Below are positions 8,626 through 18,803 of a stretch of DNA of 64,000 nucleotides, one piece after another. Each line of letters starts with the position of its first letter. Position 1 is the stretch's first letter. A program made the position numbers and the translations under genes. The stretch comes from Mycolicibacterium tusciae JS617 (GTDB lineage: Bacteria > Actinomycetota > Actinomycetes > Mycobacteriales > Mycobacteriaceae), in NCBI RefSeq assembly GCF_000243415.2, contig NZ_KI912270.1, positions 1,302,001 to 1,366,000 on the forward strand. The letters run 5' to 3'. The notes under the pieces were generated by a model. The model did no database searches, was not told where the DNA came from, and was given only the letters and a program-made list of their open reading frames with translations.

Positions 8626-8820
8626 ATGACCGTGCGCGACCAAGTGAGCATCGCCGGAGTGCCCTGGCCGGTATACAAGGTGCTGGCGCTCGCCGTGTCG
8701 GCGATTGTGCTCGTCATCGTCGCCGTCGCAACCGCGAGCGCCGCGCCCGCCGTGCTGGCCGCCGCGGCCGCAGGCACCGTCGTGTGGCTGGGCCTGGGCG
8801 CCTTCCAGTCGAGTGACTGA
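8626..8820 (+). CDS. small hydrophobic membrane protein
   Basis: A 64-residue protein with two hydrophobic stretches, at about 17-37 (VLALAVSAIVLVIVAVATA) and 40-58 (PAVLAAAAAGTVVWLGLGA), probably a two-helix membrane hairpin. The ATG at 8626 is preferred over an in-frame TTG at 8590. It is convergent with the SRPBCC gene. No family is recognised. Confidence 0.65.
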   Translation: MTVRDQVSIAGVPWPVYKVLALAVSAIVLVIVAVATASAAPAVLAAAAAGTVVWLGLGAFQSSD

Positions 8821-8830
8821 CGCCGTCGCG

Positions 8831-9232
8831 TCAGTCCGTTACCAGTCGAGCCAATGTGGCTAGATCCGCGGCCACCGCGGCGGCATCTGCGGCGAACTCG
8901 TCGTCCGTCATGCCCGGGCGGCGCCGGACGCTGAAAACCACCTCGCACGCGGCCTCGCCGACCCCGCCCGGAACGACCCGAAGCGGGTTGTAGACCTCTT
9001 CACCCGACGGCAGTCGCACGACATGATCCAGTACACCGAATCCGTTCGGCGGTGAGACCTCCACGGTCACGGTGCCCATCGGTGAATCGACAACCCAGCC
9101 CTCGGCGCTGTTTCGCAACTCACCCGCCGCCAATCCGGCCGCCCACCGCGGCCAGGTCTGCGGATCCGCGGCGAATTCGTAGACCACCTCGGGTGCAGCA
9201 TCAATCCAAATACTGACGTGTCGCGATTCCAT
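8831..9232 (-). CDS. SRPBCC (START-like) family protein
   Basis: A 133-residue polyketide-cyclase/START-like fold. The N-terminal strand ends in the typical IDAAPEVVYEFAADPQTWPRW, and the C-terminal helix is LATLARLVTD. Such proteins bind hydrophobic ligands or act as small cyclases; no ligand can be named. ATG 9232 (MESRHVSIWI) is preferred over an upstream in-frame start at 9250, because the family usually begins just before that strand. It is divergent from the membrane protein at 9262 with only about 30 bp between them. Confidence 0.8.
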   Translation of the reverse strand: MESRHVSIWIDAAPEVVYEFAADPQTWPRWAAGLAAGELRNSAEGWVVDSPMGTVTVEVSPPNGFGVLDHVVRLPSGEEVYNPLRVVPGGVGEAACEVVFSVRRRPGMTDDEFAADAAAVAADLATLARLVTD

Positions 9233-9261
9233 CCCTCCATGGTGGCGCACACACTTGCCTC

Positions 9262-9951
9262 ATGGACAGCACACCGTCGAGCGCCGAACTCAGCATCCCT
9301 TCGTGGCTGCGGCCCGGCGACCCGGAGAACCGGATGCCGGTGCTGATGGCCCTGGTCGCGGCTATCGCCCTACAGCTCGCCATCCCCAAGAGCTACACGG
9401 TGGTGCCGCGGTGGCCGCTGATCGCCATGGAGATCCTGCTTGTCGTGGTGCTGGTGGGCATCAATCCGCTGCGACTGTCGCGGCAGACGACGTTCGGTAG
9501 GTGGGCGAGTTATGTGCTGCTGGCGGCGATCACCATCGACAACAGTCTGTCGGCGCTGGTCCTGGACATCCGCATTCTGTCCGGCGAGGTGAGCAACAAT
9601 GCCGCGGTCCTGCTCGGCAGTGGAGCCGCCATCTACGTCACCACCGTCATCGTCTTCGGCATCTGGTACTGGGAGTTAGATCGCGGTGGACCGTTCGCTC
9701 GCCGACAGGGCCGCCGGCCCTACCCGGACTTCATGTTTCCGCAAATGACGGAACGCGAACTGGCACCCCCGAACTGGCGCCCGGAGTTCTTCGACTACCT
9801 CTACGTCAGCATCACCAACGTGGTGGCCTTCTCGCCCACCGACACCATGCCGATGACGAGGCGGGCAAAGGCCATGATGACTGTGCAGGCCATGGTCTCC
9901 TTCACCACGCTGGCGCTCGTAATCGCAAGGGCGGTGAACGTTTTGGGCTGA
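9262..9951 (+). CDS. integral membrane protein, DUF1345-like
   Basis: A 229-residue protein with five or so hydrophobic helices: about 27-42, 54-66, 85-101, 119-137 and 208-226. The segment FFDYLYVSITNVVAFSPTDT followed by a final helix resembles the C-terminal part of DUF1345 membrane proteins. No catalytic motif is visible. It lies 35 bp upstream of the methyltransferase gene on the same strand, so co-transcription is likely. Confidence 0.8.
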   Translation: MDSTPSSAELSIPSWLRPGDPENRMPVLMALVAAIALQLAIPKSYTVVPRWPLIAMEILLVVVLVGINPLRLSRQTTFGRWASYVLLAAITIDNSLSALVLDIRILSGEVSNNAAVLLGSGAAIYVTTVIVFGIWYWELDRGGPFARRQGRRPYPDFMFPQMTERELAPPNWRPEFFDYLYVSITNVVAFSPTDTMPMTRRAKAMMTVQAMVSFTTLALVIARAVNVLG

Positions 9952-9986
9952 TTGTTCAGCCTCCAAAGAGGAGTACGGTCGCATTC

Positions 9987-10820
9987 ATGGGCATCGCGAC
10001 CACCGAACTCTCGCCGATCGAACAGACCGCCTTTCTCACCGAGTACGCCCGCGCGCTCGACAGTCGGTGGCCACGGCCCATCCTCGGCGATCACCTTGCC
10101 TACGACGTCGTCGGCGAGATCGACTACGACTTCGCCGGACTCGGTGTGCAGGCCAGCGTGGTGTGCCAGACCGCGCTACGCGCCAAGATGCTCGACGAGC
10201 GGGTCGGCGCGTTCATAGCCAAGCATCCTGACGCGGTGGTCGTCGATCTCGGTGCCGGGCTCGACAGCGGCTTTTATCGGGTCGACCCGCCAGAAACGGT
10301 CGACTGGTACAGCATTGACCTGCCAGCGATCATCGCGCTTCGCGACCGGCTGCTGCCGTCAAATCGGCATTCGCACTCTGTGCCGGTATCGCTGGCCGAC
10401 GAGCACTGGCCCGACACCATCCCGGGCAACCGGCCGACCATGCTGATCGCCGACGGGCTGTTCGCATTCCTGTCCGAGCCGCAGATCGCGGGGATCTTCT
10501 GTCGCATCACCGACCACTTCGGGTCCGGAGAGCTTGCCTTCAACGACTACGGCCGCATCGGCCGGGTCAGCCAACTGGCGGTCAGGGTCGCCCCGCAGAA
10601 GATGTTCAAGGATGTCGGAAGCCACTGGGGCTTTGCCGGTTTCAAGGACGCGCACTTTCCGCAGACGTGGAACCCGCGGATGACCCTGGTGGAGGAGGCC
10701 AGCCTGACGGATCGGCCGGAGGTCGATCTGTTCCCACCCTGGATTCGGGTCGCGACGAGGCTGGCGGGTAGGACGAAATCCGGTGCCCGCAAGGCGCGGA
10801 TCCTGCGCTACGCGTTCTAG
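9987..10820 (+). CDS. class I SAM-dependent methyltransferase (leucine carboxyl methyltransferase-like)
   Basis: A 277-residue methyltransferase. The SAM-binding motif I is VVVDLGAGLDSGFYRVD at about 84-100, followed by the acidic motif II strand (TVDWYSIDLP). The overall pattern is that of the LCMT/PPM-like group abundant in mycobacteria, where substrates are mostly unknown. The ATG at 9987 gives the family's normal length. An upstream open extension to 9501 merely overlaps the membrane-protein gene in another frame. Confidence 0.85.
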   Translation: MGIATTELSPIEQTAFLTEYARALDSRWPRPILGDHLAYDVVGEIDYDFAGLGVQASVVCQTALRAKMLDERVGAFIAKHPDAVVVDLGAGLDSGFYRVDPPETVDWYSIDLPAIIALRDRLLPSNRHSHSVPVSLADEHWPDTIPGNRPTMLIADGLFAFLSEPQIAGIFCRITDHFGSGELAFNDYGRIGRVSQLAVRVAPQKMFKDVGSHWGFAGFKDAHFPQTWNPRMTLVEEASLTDRPEVDLFPPWIRVATRLAGRTKSGARKARILRYAF

Positions 10821-10832
10821 GCCGGCCCCCGT

Positions 10833-11642
10833 CTAGCGTCTGCGGTGCGCCTCGAACAGGTTGTTCAATTCTTCGAAGCTCGCAGAGTCGGCCAACCCCG
10901 CGAACGAGCCGTCGGCAACGATGCGGCGGGCCGCGGAGAGGAACGCGCCCCACGCGACGCGCGTCAGCGCGGATCCGACGCTGATCCGCCGCACGCCGAG
11001 TTCCGCGAGGTCGTCCACCGTCAGCCCCGTGTCCGACGACATCAACACGTTGACCGGTGCGGGCCGGAGCGCATCCACGATCGCCGCGATGTCCTCCCGC
11101 GTCCGCACACCCGGTGCGTACAACACTTCGGCGCCCGCCACCGAAAAGGCCTGCAACCGTGTGATCGCCTCCCGCAACGGATCGGGATGGCCGTAGAGGA
11201 AGCATTCGGCACGCGCGGTCAGGAGTACGTCGGCGCCGTCGATCGCGGCATGCGCGACCCGGATGCGCTCCACCGCCTCCGGTAACGAATACAGAGGATC
11301 CTCGGCCCCACCTTTGGTGTCCTCGATGGACAACCCGGCGACTCCGGTTGCCACACAACGCCTGACGTTCGCGGCCAGCCCGTCCATATCGTTGGCATAG
11401 CCCGCCTGAAAGTCGGCGTTGACCGGCAGGTCGACGGCGCCGACGATCTCCGCGATGTTGCGCAGAGCGCCTTCGACCCCGAGCGCGGTCGCCGTATCGG
11501 GCAATCCTTGCGCAAAGCAGGCACCGGCGCTGGTCGTGGCCAGCGCCGGAAAGCCCATGGCCGCCAACGCGATCGCCGTCCCTCGATCCCACGGGTTGGG
11601 AATGACGAAACATCCCTGCTTGTGCAGGTCGCGAAACGACAT
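10833..11642 (-). CDS. isocitrate lyase/PEP mutase superfamily protein
   Basis: A 269-residue TIM-barrel protein of the ICL/PEPM superfamily: NPWDRGTAIALAAMGFPALATTS at the N terminus, metal-site strands PVNADFQAGY and GLSIEDTKGG, and a truncated C terminus compared with true isocitrate lyase. It lacks the KKCGH-type isocitrate lyase signature. The reaction is probably C-C or C-P lysis of a 2-oxo acid (oxaloacetate hydrolase or methylisocitrate-lyase type), not assignable further. Its ATG overlaps the dnaE1 stop (TGATG), indicating translational coupling. Confidence 0.88.
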   Translation of the reverse strand: MSFRDLHKQGCFVIPNPWDRGTAIALAAMGFPALATTSAGACFAQGLPDTATALGVEGALRNIAEIVGAVDLPVNADFQAGYANDMDGLAANVRRCVATGVAGLSIEDTKGGAEDPLYSLPEAVERIRVAHAAIDGADVLLTARAECFLYGHPDPLREAITRLQAFSVAGAEVLYAPGVRTREDIAAIVDALRPAPVNVLMSSDTGLTVDDLAELGVRRISVGSALTRVAWGAFLSAARRIVADGSFAGLADSASFEELNNLFEAHRRR

Positions 11643-14600
11643 CAGCCCAGACAGCCGGGACCCAGCAGCGCCTTCAGATCACCCATCAACGCCGATGACG
11701 CCGTCACCCTCAGCGATGCGTCGAGTTCGAGTGTGGTGATGCGCTCGCCGCTGATCAGCCGCAAGTGCACCTGCGCGGTTCCGGGATGGCGGGCCAGAAC
11801 CTGCTTGAGCGCGGTGACCTTGTCGACCGTGCACTGACGGGTCGGCAGGGTGACGGCCACCGGCCGATTGACCTGGGCGCTCGAAAAGTCCGGTACCACA
11901 AGATCGTTGGCGATCAGCGAGATCCGGTCATCCCGAATCGCGACTTTGGCACCGACCACTACCACTGCATCGTCGGTGATCTCGGCGCCGAATGTGGAGT
12001 AAGTCTGCGGGAAGAACAACACCTCGATGCCACCGGTGAGGTCTTCCAATTGCGCTGAGGCCCACGGCAACCCGTTCTTGTTGACCCGCCGGTTCACCGA
12101 CGCGAGGATGCCGCCGATCCGCACCTGGGTGTCGTTGGCGACGTCACCGTCGAGGATGGCGGGGATCGCCGTGTCCACCTGCGCAGCCAACAGGTGAGCT
12201 ATGCCGTTGAGCGGATGCCCGGACACATAGAGACCGAGCATCTCGCGCTCGAGCGCCAGCTTGTGCTTGTCCTCCCACTCCTCATCGGGCACCTTGATGG
12301 TGAACACCGCATCGGTGGCCGTATCCGCGCCGCCGAACAGGTCGAACTGACCCATCGCCTCGGCCTTCTTGGTACCGAGCACCGAATCGACCGCGTCGGT
12401 GTGGATCAGGAAGAGGCCCTTGCGCGGATGCCCCAGCGAGTCGAACGCCCCCGCCTTGATCAGCGACTCGGTGACCTTCTTGTTGCAGGCTCCGATGTCG
12501 ATCTTGTTGAGGTAGTCGGAGAAATCGACGTACTTGCCTTTGTCGGTGCGCGAACCGATCAGTGCGGCAACGACATTCGCGCCGACATTGCGTACCGCCC
12601 CCAGCCCGTAGCGAATGTCCTCGCCCACTGAGGCGAAGTTGAGGCTCGACTCGTTGACGTCTGGCGGCAGCACGGTGATGCCGAGCCTTCGGCAGTCGGC
12701 GAGGTAGACCGCGGCCTTGTCCTTGTCGTCGCCGACGGAGGTCAGCAGCCCGGCCATGTACTCGGCCGGATAGTTGGCCTTGAGGTACGCGGTCCAGTAC
12801 GAGACCAGGCCATAGCCGGCCGCGTGCGATTTGTTGAACGCGTAGTCGGCGAACGGCAGCACCGTGTCCCACAGCGCCTTGATGGCGGCCGCGGAGAACC
12901 CGTTGGCTTTCATGCCGTCGGAGAAGCCTTCGAACTCCTTCTCCAGGACCTCGCGCTTCTTCTTGCCCATGGCTTTTCGCAGAATGTCTGCTCGAGCCAG
13001 CGAGTAGCCGGCCACCTTCTGCGCGATGCGCATGATCTGCTCTTGGTAGACGATCAGGCCGTAGGTCTCGGCGAGGATCTCGGCGAGCGGTTCGGCCAGC
13101 TCCGGGTGGATCGGCTTGATCGCCTGCCGGTTGTTCTTGCGGTCCGCATAGTCGTTGTGGGCGTTCATGCCCATCGGACCCGGCCGATACAGCGCGATGA
13201 CGGCGACGACGTCCTCGAACCCGGTCGGCTGCATGCGGCGCAGCAGATCGCGCATCGGACCGCCGTCGAGCTGGAACACACCGAGTGTGTCGCCGCGGCC
13301 GAGCAGCTCAAAGGTCAGCGGGTCGTCGAGTGGCACCGAATCGAGGTCGAGCTCGATACCGCGGTTGGCCTTGATGTTCTCGATCGCGTCGCCGATGATC
13401 GTCAGGTTGCGCAGGCCGAGGAAGTCCATCTTGAGCAGGCCGATGCTCTCGCACGACGGGTAGTCCCAGCCGGTGATGATGGCGCCGTCCTGCGGCCGCT
13501 TCCACAATGGGATCGCGTCGACCAGCGGCTCGCTGCTCATGATCACCGCGCAGGCGTGCACACCGGCGTTGCGGACCAGCCCCTCGAGACCGCGTGCGGT
13601 CTCGTAGATGGTGCGCACGTCGGGGTCGGTGTCGATCAGCCCACGAACCTCGGCGGCTTCCTTGTACCGCTCGTGGTTGGGGTCGGTGATGCCCGACAGC
13701 GAGATGTCCTTGGCCATGATCGGCGGCGGCAGCGCCTTGGTGATCCGGTCGGCGATCGCGAAACCGGGTTGACCGTAGTTGACTCGGGCCGAATCCTTCA
13801 GCGCGGCTTTTGTTTTAATGGTGCCGAACGTGATGACCTGGGCCACCCGGTCGCTGCCCCATTTGTTGGCGGCGTAGCGCAGCATCTCGCCGCGACGGCG
13901 GTCGTCGAAATCGATGTCGATGTCGGGCATCGACACACGTTCGGGGTTCAGGAATCGCTCGAACAGCAGGCCGTAAGGGATGGGGTCGATGTTGGTGATG
14001 CCGAGTGCATACGCGACCAGCGATCCGGCCGCCGAGCCACGCCCGGGCCCCACCCGGATGTCGACCGAGCGGGCGTAGTTGATCAGGTCGGCGACGATGA
14101 GGAAGTAGGACGGGTAGCCCTTCTCGCAGATGACCGTCATCTCGAAGTCGGCCCGGTCGGTGTAGTCGGCGGGCACCGCCGCACCGGGGAACCGCCGCTG
14201 CAGGCCGGCCTCGACCTCATGCCGCAGCCACGTCGACTGGTCATGGCCCTCGGGCACCGGGAAGATCGGCATCCGGTCCTTCGGCGTCCAGACCTCGGCA
14301 TAGCTCTGCACCCGCTCGGCGATCAGCAGCGTGGAATCGCACGCGCCCGGGATCTCGCCGTCCCAGAGCGAGCGCATCTCGTCGGCCGATTTGAGGTAGT
14401 AGCCGTCGCCATCGAACTTGAACCGGTTGTGATCCGAAAGCGTCTTGCCGGTCTGCACACAGAGCAGCGCCTCGTGGCTGCGGGCGTTGTCGCGGGTCAC
14501 GTAGTGGCAGTCGTTGGTGGCCAGCGGCGGGATGCCGAGCTTCTGACCGACCTCAAGCAGTCCTTCGCGGACCCGGCGCTCGATGTCGAGTCCGTGGTCC

Positions 14601-15193
14601 ATCAACTCCAGGAAATAGTTCTCCGGACCAAAGATCTCGCGCCACTTGGCGGCCGCCTCCAGCGCCTCGCGGACCTGCCCGAGGCGCAGGCGGGTCTGCA
14701 CCTCGCCCGACGGACATCCGGTGGTGGCGATGATGCCCTCGGCGTTTTCGGCGATGATTTCGGCGTCCATCCGCGACCACTTGCCGAGCTGGCCTTCGAA
14801 AGAGGCCAGCGACGACAGCTTGAACAGGTTGCGCAGCCCGGTCGCGTTCTCGGCGACCATGGTCATGTGCGTGTAGGCCCCGCTGCCCGAGACATCGTCG
14901 GACTTCTGAGACGGGTCACCCCAGAGAATGCGCTTGGTGTCAAACCTCGAGCCCGGGGCGATGTACGCCTCCACACCGATGATCGGTTTGATGCCCACTT
15001 CGGTGGCACCGTTGTAGAACTCGCTGGCGCCGAACATGTTTCCGTGATCGGTCATGCCGATCGCGGGCATCTCGAGCCGTTGGGCCTCCGCCAGCATCGG
15101 CTTGACCTTCGCGGCTCCGTCCAGCATCGAATACTCGGTGTGGTTGTGCAGATGCACGAAGGAGGACCGATGAAGTGGAGGCGGACTGGTCAT
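11642..15193 (-). CDS. dnaE1: DNA polymerase III subunit alpha
   Basis: The 1183-residue replicative polymerase. The N-terminal PHP domain keeps its metal ligands ([25 protein letters not shown]); in mycobacteria this domain supplies the proofreading exonuclease. The palm carries the catalytic aspartates in [11 protein letters not shown] (Asp424, Asp426 and following). The helix-hairpin-helix, the OB-fold ([22 protein letters not shown]) and a clamp-binding C terminus follow in order. Length and order match mycobacterial DnaE1. It is monocistronic or co-transcribed with the PEP mutase-like gene, whose start overlaps its stop. Confidence 0.98.
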   Translation of the reverse strand: MTSPPPLHRSSFVHLHNHTEYSMLDGAAKVKPMLAEAQRLEMPAIGMTDHGNMFGASEFYNGATEVGIKPIIGVEAYIAPGSRFDTKRILWGDPSQKSDDVSGSGAYTHMTMVAENATGLRNLFKLSSLASFEGQLGKWSRMDAEIIAENAEGIIATTGCPSGEVQTRLRLGQVREALEAAAKWREIFGPENYFLELMDHGLDIERRVREGLLEVGQKLGIPPLATNDCHYVTRDNARSHEALLCVQTGKTLSDHNRFKFDGDGYYLKSADEMRSLWDGEIPGACDSTLLIAERVQSYAEVWTPKDRMPIFPVPEGHDQSTWLRHEVEAGLQRRFPGAAVPADYTDRADFEMTVICEKGYPSYFLIVADLINYARSVDIRVGPGRGSAAGSLVAYALGITNIDPIPYGLLFERFLNPERVSMPDIDIDFDDRRRGEMLRYAANKWGSDRVAQVITFGTIKTKAALKDSARVNYGQPGFAIADRITKALPPPIMAKDISLSGITDPNHERYKEAAEVRGLIDTDPDVRTIYETARGLEGLVRNAGVHACAVIMSSEPLVDAIPLWKRPQDGAIITGWDYPSCESIGLLKMDFLGLRNLTIIGDAIENIKANRGIELDLDSVPLDDPLTFELLGRGDTLGVFQLDGGPMRDLLRRMQPTGFEDVVAVIALYRPGPMGMNAHNDYADRKNNRQAIKPIHPELAEPLAEILAETYGLIVYQEQIMRIAQKVAGYSLARADILRKAMGKKKREVLEKEFEGFSDGMKANGFSAAAIKALWDTVLPFADYAFNKSHAAGYGLVSYWTAYLKANYPAEYMAGLLTSVGDDKDKAAVYLADCRRLGITVLPPDVNESSLNFASVGEDIRYGLGAVRNVGANVVAALIGSRTDKGKYVDFSDYLNKIDIGACNKKVTESLIKAGAFDSLGHPRKGLFLIHTDAVDSVLGTKKAEAMGQFDLFGGADTATDAVFTIKVPDEEWEDKHKLALEREMLGLYVSGHPLNGIAHLLAAQVDTAIPAILDGDVANDTQVRIGGILASVNRRVNKNGLPWASAQLEDLTGGIEVLFFPQTYSTFGAEITDDAVVVVGAKVAIRDDRISLIANDLVVPDFSSAQVNRPVAVTLPTRQCTVDKVTALKQVLARHPGTAQVHLRLISGERITTLELDASLRVTASSALMGDLKALLGPGCLG

Positions 15194-15261
15194 AGGGACG
15201 CCAGTCTATGACCGCGCCCCGACAGATCCGGGCGTGTCGGAGTGCGTGTCTTTGCCGCCCG

Positions 15262-15825
15262 TCAATCGGCAGGAAACCGTCGCGCGCCGACCTCCAGCGG
15301 GAGCCGCAACCCGTTCACGAGGTAGCTGACAGTGCGGTACGTCCCGGCCAGCATGATCAGCTCGAGAATCGCCTCGTCGCTGTGGTTCGCGGTCAGGGCA
15401 GACCAGAGCGCATCATCGATCGCACAGGTCTCCTGCAGCGTGTCGCACAGCCGGATCAGGACACGATCGGCTTCGTCCCAACAGGCGTCATCTGCTCCGC
15501 CGGTGACCAGCGAGGCGACCTGGACCTCGGAGAGGCCCGCCTTCTCGGCGTAGACGGCGACGTGCACGCCCCATTCGTATTCGGCTCCGCAGGATGCGGT
15601 GACCCGGTCGATGACGATCTCGCGTTGCCGAATCGTCAGATGGCCACGATCGAGCAGACCCGAGTTGAAAAACTTGAAGAACAGGCGCCGATCACGGGCC
15701 ATCGTCGTGAAGAGCGCCAGCGGCGGGGCGCCACGCATGATGGCGTCGACGGCTTCGGCCATATCGCTCTGCAGTGGCATCGGCGCGGGCTCGATCCGTG
15801 CGCTATGACTTTTATAGTCACCCAT
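15262..15825 (-). CDS. carboxymuconolactone decarboxylase/AhpD-like family protein
   Basis: About 187 residues of all-helical AhpD-like fold. The segment LTIRQREIVIDRVTASCGAEYEWGVHV matches the family's core, with Cys and the EYEW-H pattern in place of a full CxxC. Members are decarboxylases or peroxide-defence proteins; this one lacks the resolving cysteine pair. An in-frame ATG at 15843 would add six residues. It is divergent from the HxlR regulator with about 40 bp between starts, so the regulator may control it. Confidence 0.85.
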   Translation of the reverse strand: MGDYKSHSARIEPAPMPLQSDMAEAVDAIMRGAPPLALFTTMARDRRLFFKFFNSGLLDRGHLTIRQREIVIDRVTASCGAEYEWGVHVAVYAEKAGLSEVQVASLVTGGADDACWDEADRVLIRLCDTLQETCAIDDALWSALTANHSDEAILELIMLAGTYRTVSYLVNGLRLPLEVGARRFPAD

Positions 15826-15864
15826 GGTTGCGACTCTAGCCATGCGTGCTACAAAATGTAAAGC

Positions 15865-16203
15865 ATGACGTCACCGAAGATCGGCGCCCCGGTACGCGGT
15901 TCGACGTCGGGCAGACCCGTCATGGTCGCGCTCGACATGCTGGGCAGACGGGGGGCACTTCGGCTGCTGTGGGAATTACGCTGCGGCCCTTTGACGTTCC
16001 GCGCACTTCAAACCGCCTGCCACAGCAATCCCGGTTCGATGAACACAAGGCTGAAGGAGCTTCGCACGCTCGGGATCGTCGAACACGAAGCGGGTGGGTA
16101 CCGGCTCACCCGGCACGGGAACGCCCTTATCGAGGCTCTGCAACCACTGCAGAGCTGGGCTGATGGGTGGGCGGCCGACCAGACCGCGGCCGATCCATCC
16201 TGA
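15865..16203 (+). CDS. HxlR-family winged-helix transcriptional regulator
   Basis: A 112-residue regulator with the HxlR pattern: ALDMLGRRGALRLLWELRCGPLTFRALQ, then the recognition helix NPGSMNTRLKELRTLGIVE and the wing GGYRLTRHGNALIEALQPL. It probably acts as a dimer and responds to redox or reactive electrophiles as relatives do (family knowledge). The likely target is the divergent AhpD-like gene. The 3' end overlaps a small antisense membrane-protein frame. Confidence 0.88.
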   Translation: MTSPKIGAPVRGSTSGRPVMVALDMLGRRGALRLLWELRCGPLTFRALQTACHSNPGSMNTRLKELRTLGIVEHEAGGYRLTRHGNALIEALQPLQSWADGWAADQTAADPS

Positions 16204-16309
16204 AGACGCGCTTGACCTCTGCTTTCTCGGGCAGCTGCCATCCGAGCTGGGCGGCGACACCCGCTGCGACGAGAACCACGATCATCGCCGCGAACCAGAA
16301 GCCATGCAT
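16127..16309 (-). CDS. possible small membrane protein
   Basis: A 60-residue frame with one hydrophobic N-terminal helix (FWFAAMIVVLVAAGVAAQLGW) and a basic tail. Its ATG lies 10 bp downstream of the RarD stop on the same strand. Its last 77 bp overlap the HxlR gene tail to tail. It could be a real membrane microprotein or chance; only the helix and the position support it. Confidence 0.35.
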   Translation of the reverse strand: MHGFWFAAMIVVLVAAGVAAQLGWQLPEKAEVKRVFRMDRPRSGRPPTHQPSSAVVAEPR

Positions 16310-16318
16310 AGCTCCACG

Positions 16319-17266
16319 CTAAGACGCAGGAGGTGCCGAGGAATCGGGTGTTTCCCTACGTTCTTCGGGGAGATGTTCTTCGGGGAGTCGGCCCCTGGTC
16401 GAGGTGGCCCGCGCCCGCCACAGCGCGTCGGCGCTGAACACCATCAGCGCGAGCCAGATGAGCGCGAAGCCCAACCATCGCGCGGGCGGCATCGGTTCGT
16501 GCCCGACGAACACACCCCAGGTCAGCTGCATCGCAGGAGTCAGATAGAACATCAGGCCCATCGTGACGAGCGGCAGTCGCTGCGCGGCCGCGGCGAAGAG
16601 CAGCAGCGGCAGCGCGGTGATGGCGCCCGAAAAGACAAGTAGCGCGATGTGTCCGGGGCCGAAGTCGGTGAAGGTTCCCGGACCGCCGCCCTCCAGCACG
16701 GCGATATAGGCCAACGCGAATGGAGCCGCTACTCCAGCTTCTACACCGACGCTCACCCGGGGATCGGTCGGCACCACCTTCTTCACCGCACCGTAGAGGC
16801 CGAACGACAGCGCCAGCCCGATCCCGATCACCGGTGGCGCGCCAACCTCGACGGTGAACACCACGACGGCGATCAGCGCTATGGCCAACGCGGTGAACTG
16901 TGCGCGATTGAGTCGCTCGCGAAAGACCACCAGCCCCAGCGCCACAGTCACCAGTGGGTTGATGAAATAGCCCAGCACGGCATCGACGACATGGCCGTTG
17001 TTGACGGCGTAAATGTAGATCCCCCAGTTGATGGAGATCAGTGCCGATGCACACACCAGCAGGAGCCAGACCCGCGGTGTGATCGCGCGGATGTCGCGAA
17101 GCCGGCGCGCCGCCGCGATGACGACAACCATCAGCAGGCAGGTCCACACAATCCGGTGAGCGAGCACTTCGAGCGCGCCCGCGGGTTTCAGCAGGGGGAA
17201 GAACGCGGGGAACACGCCCCACATCGCATAGGCGCCGATGCCGTAGAGCAGCCCGCTCGTTCGCAC
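16319..17266 (-). CDS. rarD: RarD-type EamA-family transporter
   Basis: A 315-residue protein with ten hydrophobic helices in two EamA repeats. It opens with the RarD-like SGLLYGIGAYAMWGVFPAFF and ends with TWGVFVGHEPMPPARWLGFALIW before a charged tail. RarD proteins are drug/metabolite exporters of unknown natural substrate. The GTG at 17266 shares one base with the stop of the pseudouridine synthase (TAGTG), so the gene is the end of the lspA operon. Confidence 0.9.
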   Translation of the reverse strand: MRTSGLLYGIGAYAMWGVFPAFFPLLKPAGALEVLAHRIVWTCLLMVVVIAAARRLRDIRAITPRVWLLLVCASALISINWGIYIYAVNNGHVVDAVLGYFINPLVTVALGLVVFRERLNRAQFTALAIALIAVVVFTVEVGAPPVIGIGLALSFGLYGAVKKVVPTDPRVSVGVEAGVAAPFALAYIAVLEGGGPGTFTDFGPGHIALLVFSGAITALPLLLFAAAAQRLPLVTMGLMFYLTPAMQLTWGVFVGHEPMPPARWLGFALIWLALMVFSADALWRARATSTRGRLPEEHLPEERRETPDSSAPPAS

Positions 17267-18192
17267 TATTCGTGAGGCCGCAGCACGTCGAGCGCGTGCT
17301 GCAAATCCGATGGATATCCGCTGGTGATCTCGATGCGCCGGCCGTCGGCGGGATGCGCGAACGCCAGGTACCGGGCGTGCAACCATTGGCGCTCCAACCC
17401 GAGCTTGCGCGCGAGCGTCGGGTCTGCGCCGTAGGTGAGATCGCCCGCGCACGGATGGTGCAGGGCCGCGAAATGGACCCGAATCTGATGTGTCCGGCCA
17501 GTTTCGAGGTGAACGTCGAGCAGGCTGGCGGCCTGATGTGCCTCCAGAGTGTCGTAGTGGGTGATGCTGTGCCTGCCGCCCTCGGTGACCGCGAACTTCC
17601 AGGCGTTCCCGCGATGACGACCGATCGGCGCGTCGATGGTTCCGCTGGACGGATCGGGGTGGCCCTGCACCAGGGCGTGATAGCGCTTGTCGACGGTGCG
17701 CGCCTTGAAGGCGCGCTTGAGCACCGTGTAGGCGCGCTCGGAGAGCGCCACCACCATGACACCCGAGGTGCCGACATCGAGACGTTGGACAATCCCTTGT
17801 CGCTCATGGATTCCCGAGGTGCTGATACGGAAACCCGCCGCCGCCAGTCCGCCGAGCACCGTCGGCCCGTGCCAGCCGACCGTGGCATGCGCCGCTACAC
17901 CCGGCGGTTTGTCGACCGCGACGATGTCGTCATCGGAGTACAGGATCGACATGCCTTCGATCTCGACGGGCGTATTCTCCACCGGCGCAGTCGCTTCCGG
18001 TAGCCGAACTTCCAGCCAGGCGCCTGCGATCAGTTTGTCGGACTTACCTGCGCGCGCCCCGTCGACGTCGACACCGCCGTCTTCAGCCAGGGCGGCCGCA
18101 GCCGTCCGCGACAGGCCGAGCAGTCGGGCCAGACCCGCGTCGACGCGCATGCCCGCCAGCCCTTCTGGCACCGGCATCGAGCGGGTAGTCAC
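17266..18192 (-). CDS. RluD-family 23S rRNA-type pseudouridine synthase
   Basis: A 308-residue RluA/RluD-family enzyme. An N-terminal S4 RNA-binding region (about 15-65) precedes the catalytic domain with QRLDVGTSG, catalytic Asp139, and [16 protein letters not shown] near the C terminus. It isomerises uridine in rRNA or tRNA; the exact site is not predictable from sequence. The GTG start overlaps the lspA stop (GTGA). This lspA-rluD order is conserved in mycobacteria. Confidence 0.93.
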   Translation of the reverse strand: MTTRSMPVPEGLAGMRVDAGLARLLGLSRTAAAALAEDGGVDVDGARAGKSDKLIAGAWLEVRLPEATAPVENTPVEIEGMSILYSDDDIVAVDKPPGVAAHATVGWHGPTVLGGLAAAGFRISTSGIHERQGIVQRLDVGTSGVMVVALSERAYTVLKRAFKARTVDKRYHALVQGHPDPSSGTIDAPIGRHRGNAWKFAVTEGGRHSITHYDTLEAHQAASLLDVHLETGRTHQIRVHFAALHHPCAGDLTYGADPTLARKLGLERQWLHARYLAFAHPADGRRIEITSGYPSDLQHALDVLRPHE

Positions 18193-18761
18193 TCGGACGG
18201 ATCACCGGTACGGCGCCCGACGGTGTCGAAGTCGAAGCCGAACAACGAGAGCGCGACGAGCAAAATTGCCCCGCCGACCACCGAAGGGTCGGCGACGTTG
18301 AACACCGGCCACCACCCGACGGAGAAGAAGTCCACGACGTGGCCACGCAGCGGGCCGGGAGAACGGAAGAACCGATCGACCAGGTTGCCCATCGCGCCGC
18401 CGAGGATCATGCCGAGGCCGAGCGCCCACCACGGTGAGACCAGGCGGCGGCCCATCCAGACGATGCCGATCACCACCGCCGTCGCGACCAACGTCAACAC
18501 CCAGGTGTAGCCGGTGGCCATCGAGAAGGCGGCACCCGAATTGCGGACGAGGGTCCACGTCACCGTGTCGCCGATGATCGACACCGGTTGACCCGGGGTC
18601 AGCAGCCTGACGGCGAGCACCTTGGTGACGATGTCGGCGATCAGCACGATCCCCGCGACGGTCAGCAGCAAGCGCAATCGGCGCCGTGGTGAGGGCTGAT
18701 CCCCGGGCGGTGTCTCGGTGCCAGTCATGGCCTCGTCCGACGCCGAGGATTCATCAGTCAC
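18189..18761 (-). CDS. lspA: lipoprotein signal peptidase (signal peptidase II)
   Basis: A 190-residue membrane aspartyl protease that cleaves prolipoprotein signal peptides after diacylglyceryl transfer. It has four hydrophobic helices and the family motifs [16 protein letters not shown] (Asp129) and FNVADPS (Asp158). The GTG at 18761 gives a hydrophilic leader like that of mycobacterial LspA; an ATG at 18728 is an alternative. It heads the lspA-rluD-rarD operon and is divergent from ansA. Confidence 0.95.
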   Translation of the reverse strand: MTDESSASDEAMTGTETPPGDQPSPRRRLRLLLTVAGIVLIADIVTKVLAVRLLTPGQPVSIIGDTVTWTLVRNSGAAFSMATGYTWVLTLVATAVVIGIVWMGRRLVSPWWALGLGMILGGAMGNLVDRFFRSPGPLRGHVVDFFSVGWWPVFNVADPSVVGGAILLVALSLFGFDFDTVGRRTGDPSE

Positions 18762-18803
18762 TCCCCCATCATTCCAGGGCCGGAATGCGCGACAATTCCA
18801 CCC

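Noticed and set aside
9501..9986. Upstream extension of the methyltransferase gene.
   Set aside because: It overlaps the membrane-protein gene in another frame and has no ribosome-binding site; ATG 9987 fits family length.
12824..15211. Long open frame (795 codons) on the plus strand opposite dnaE1.
   Set aside because: It mirrors the codon bias of dnaE1, has no recognisable domain, and such antisense frames are normal in high-GC genes.
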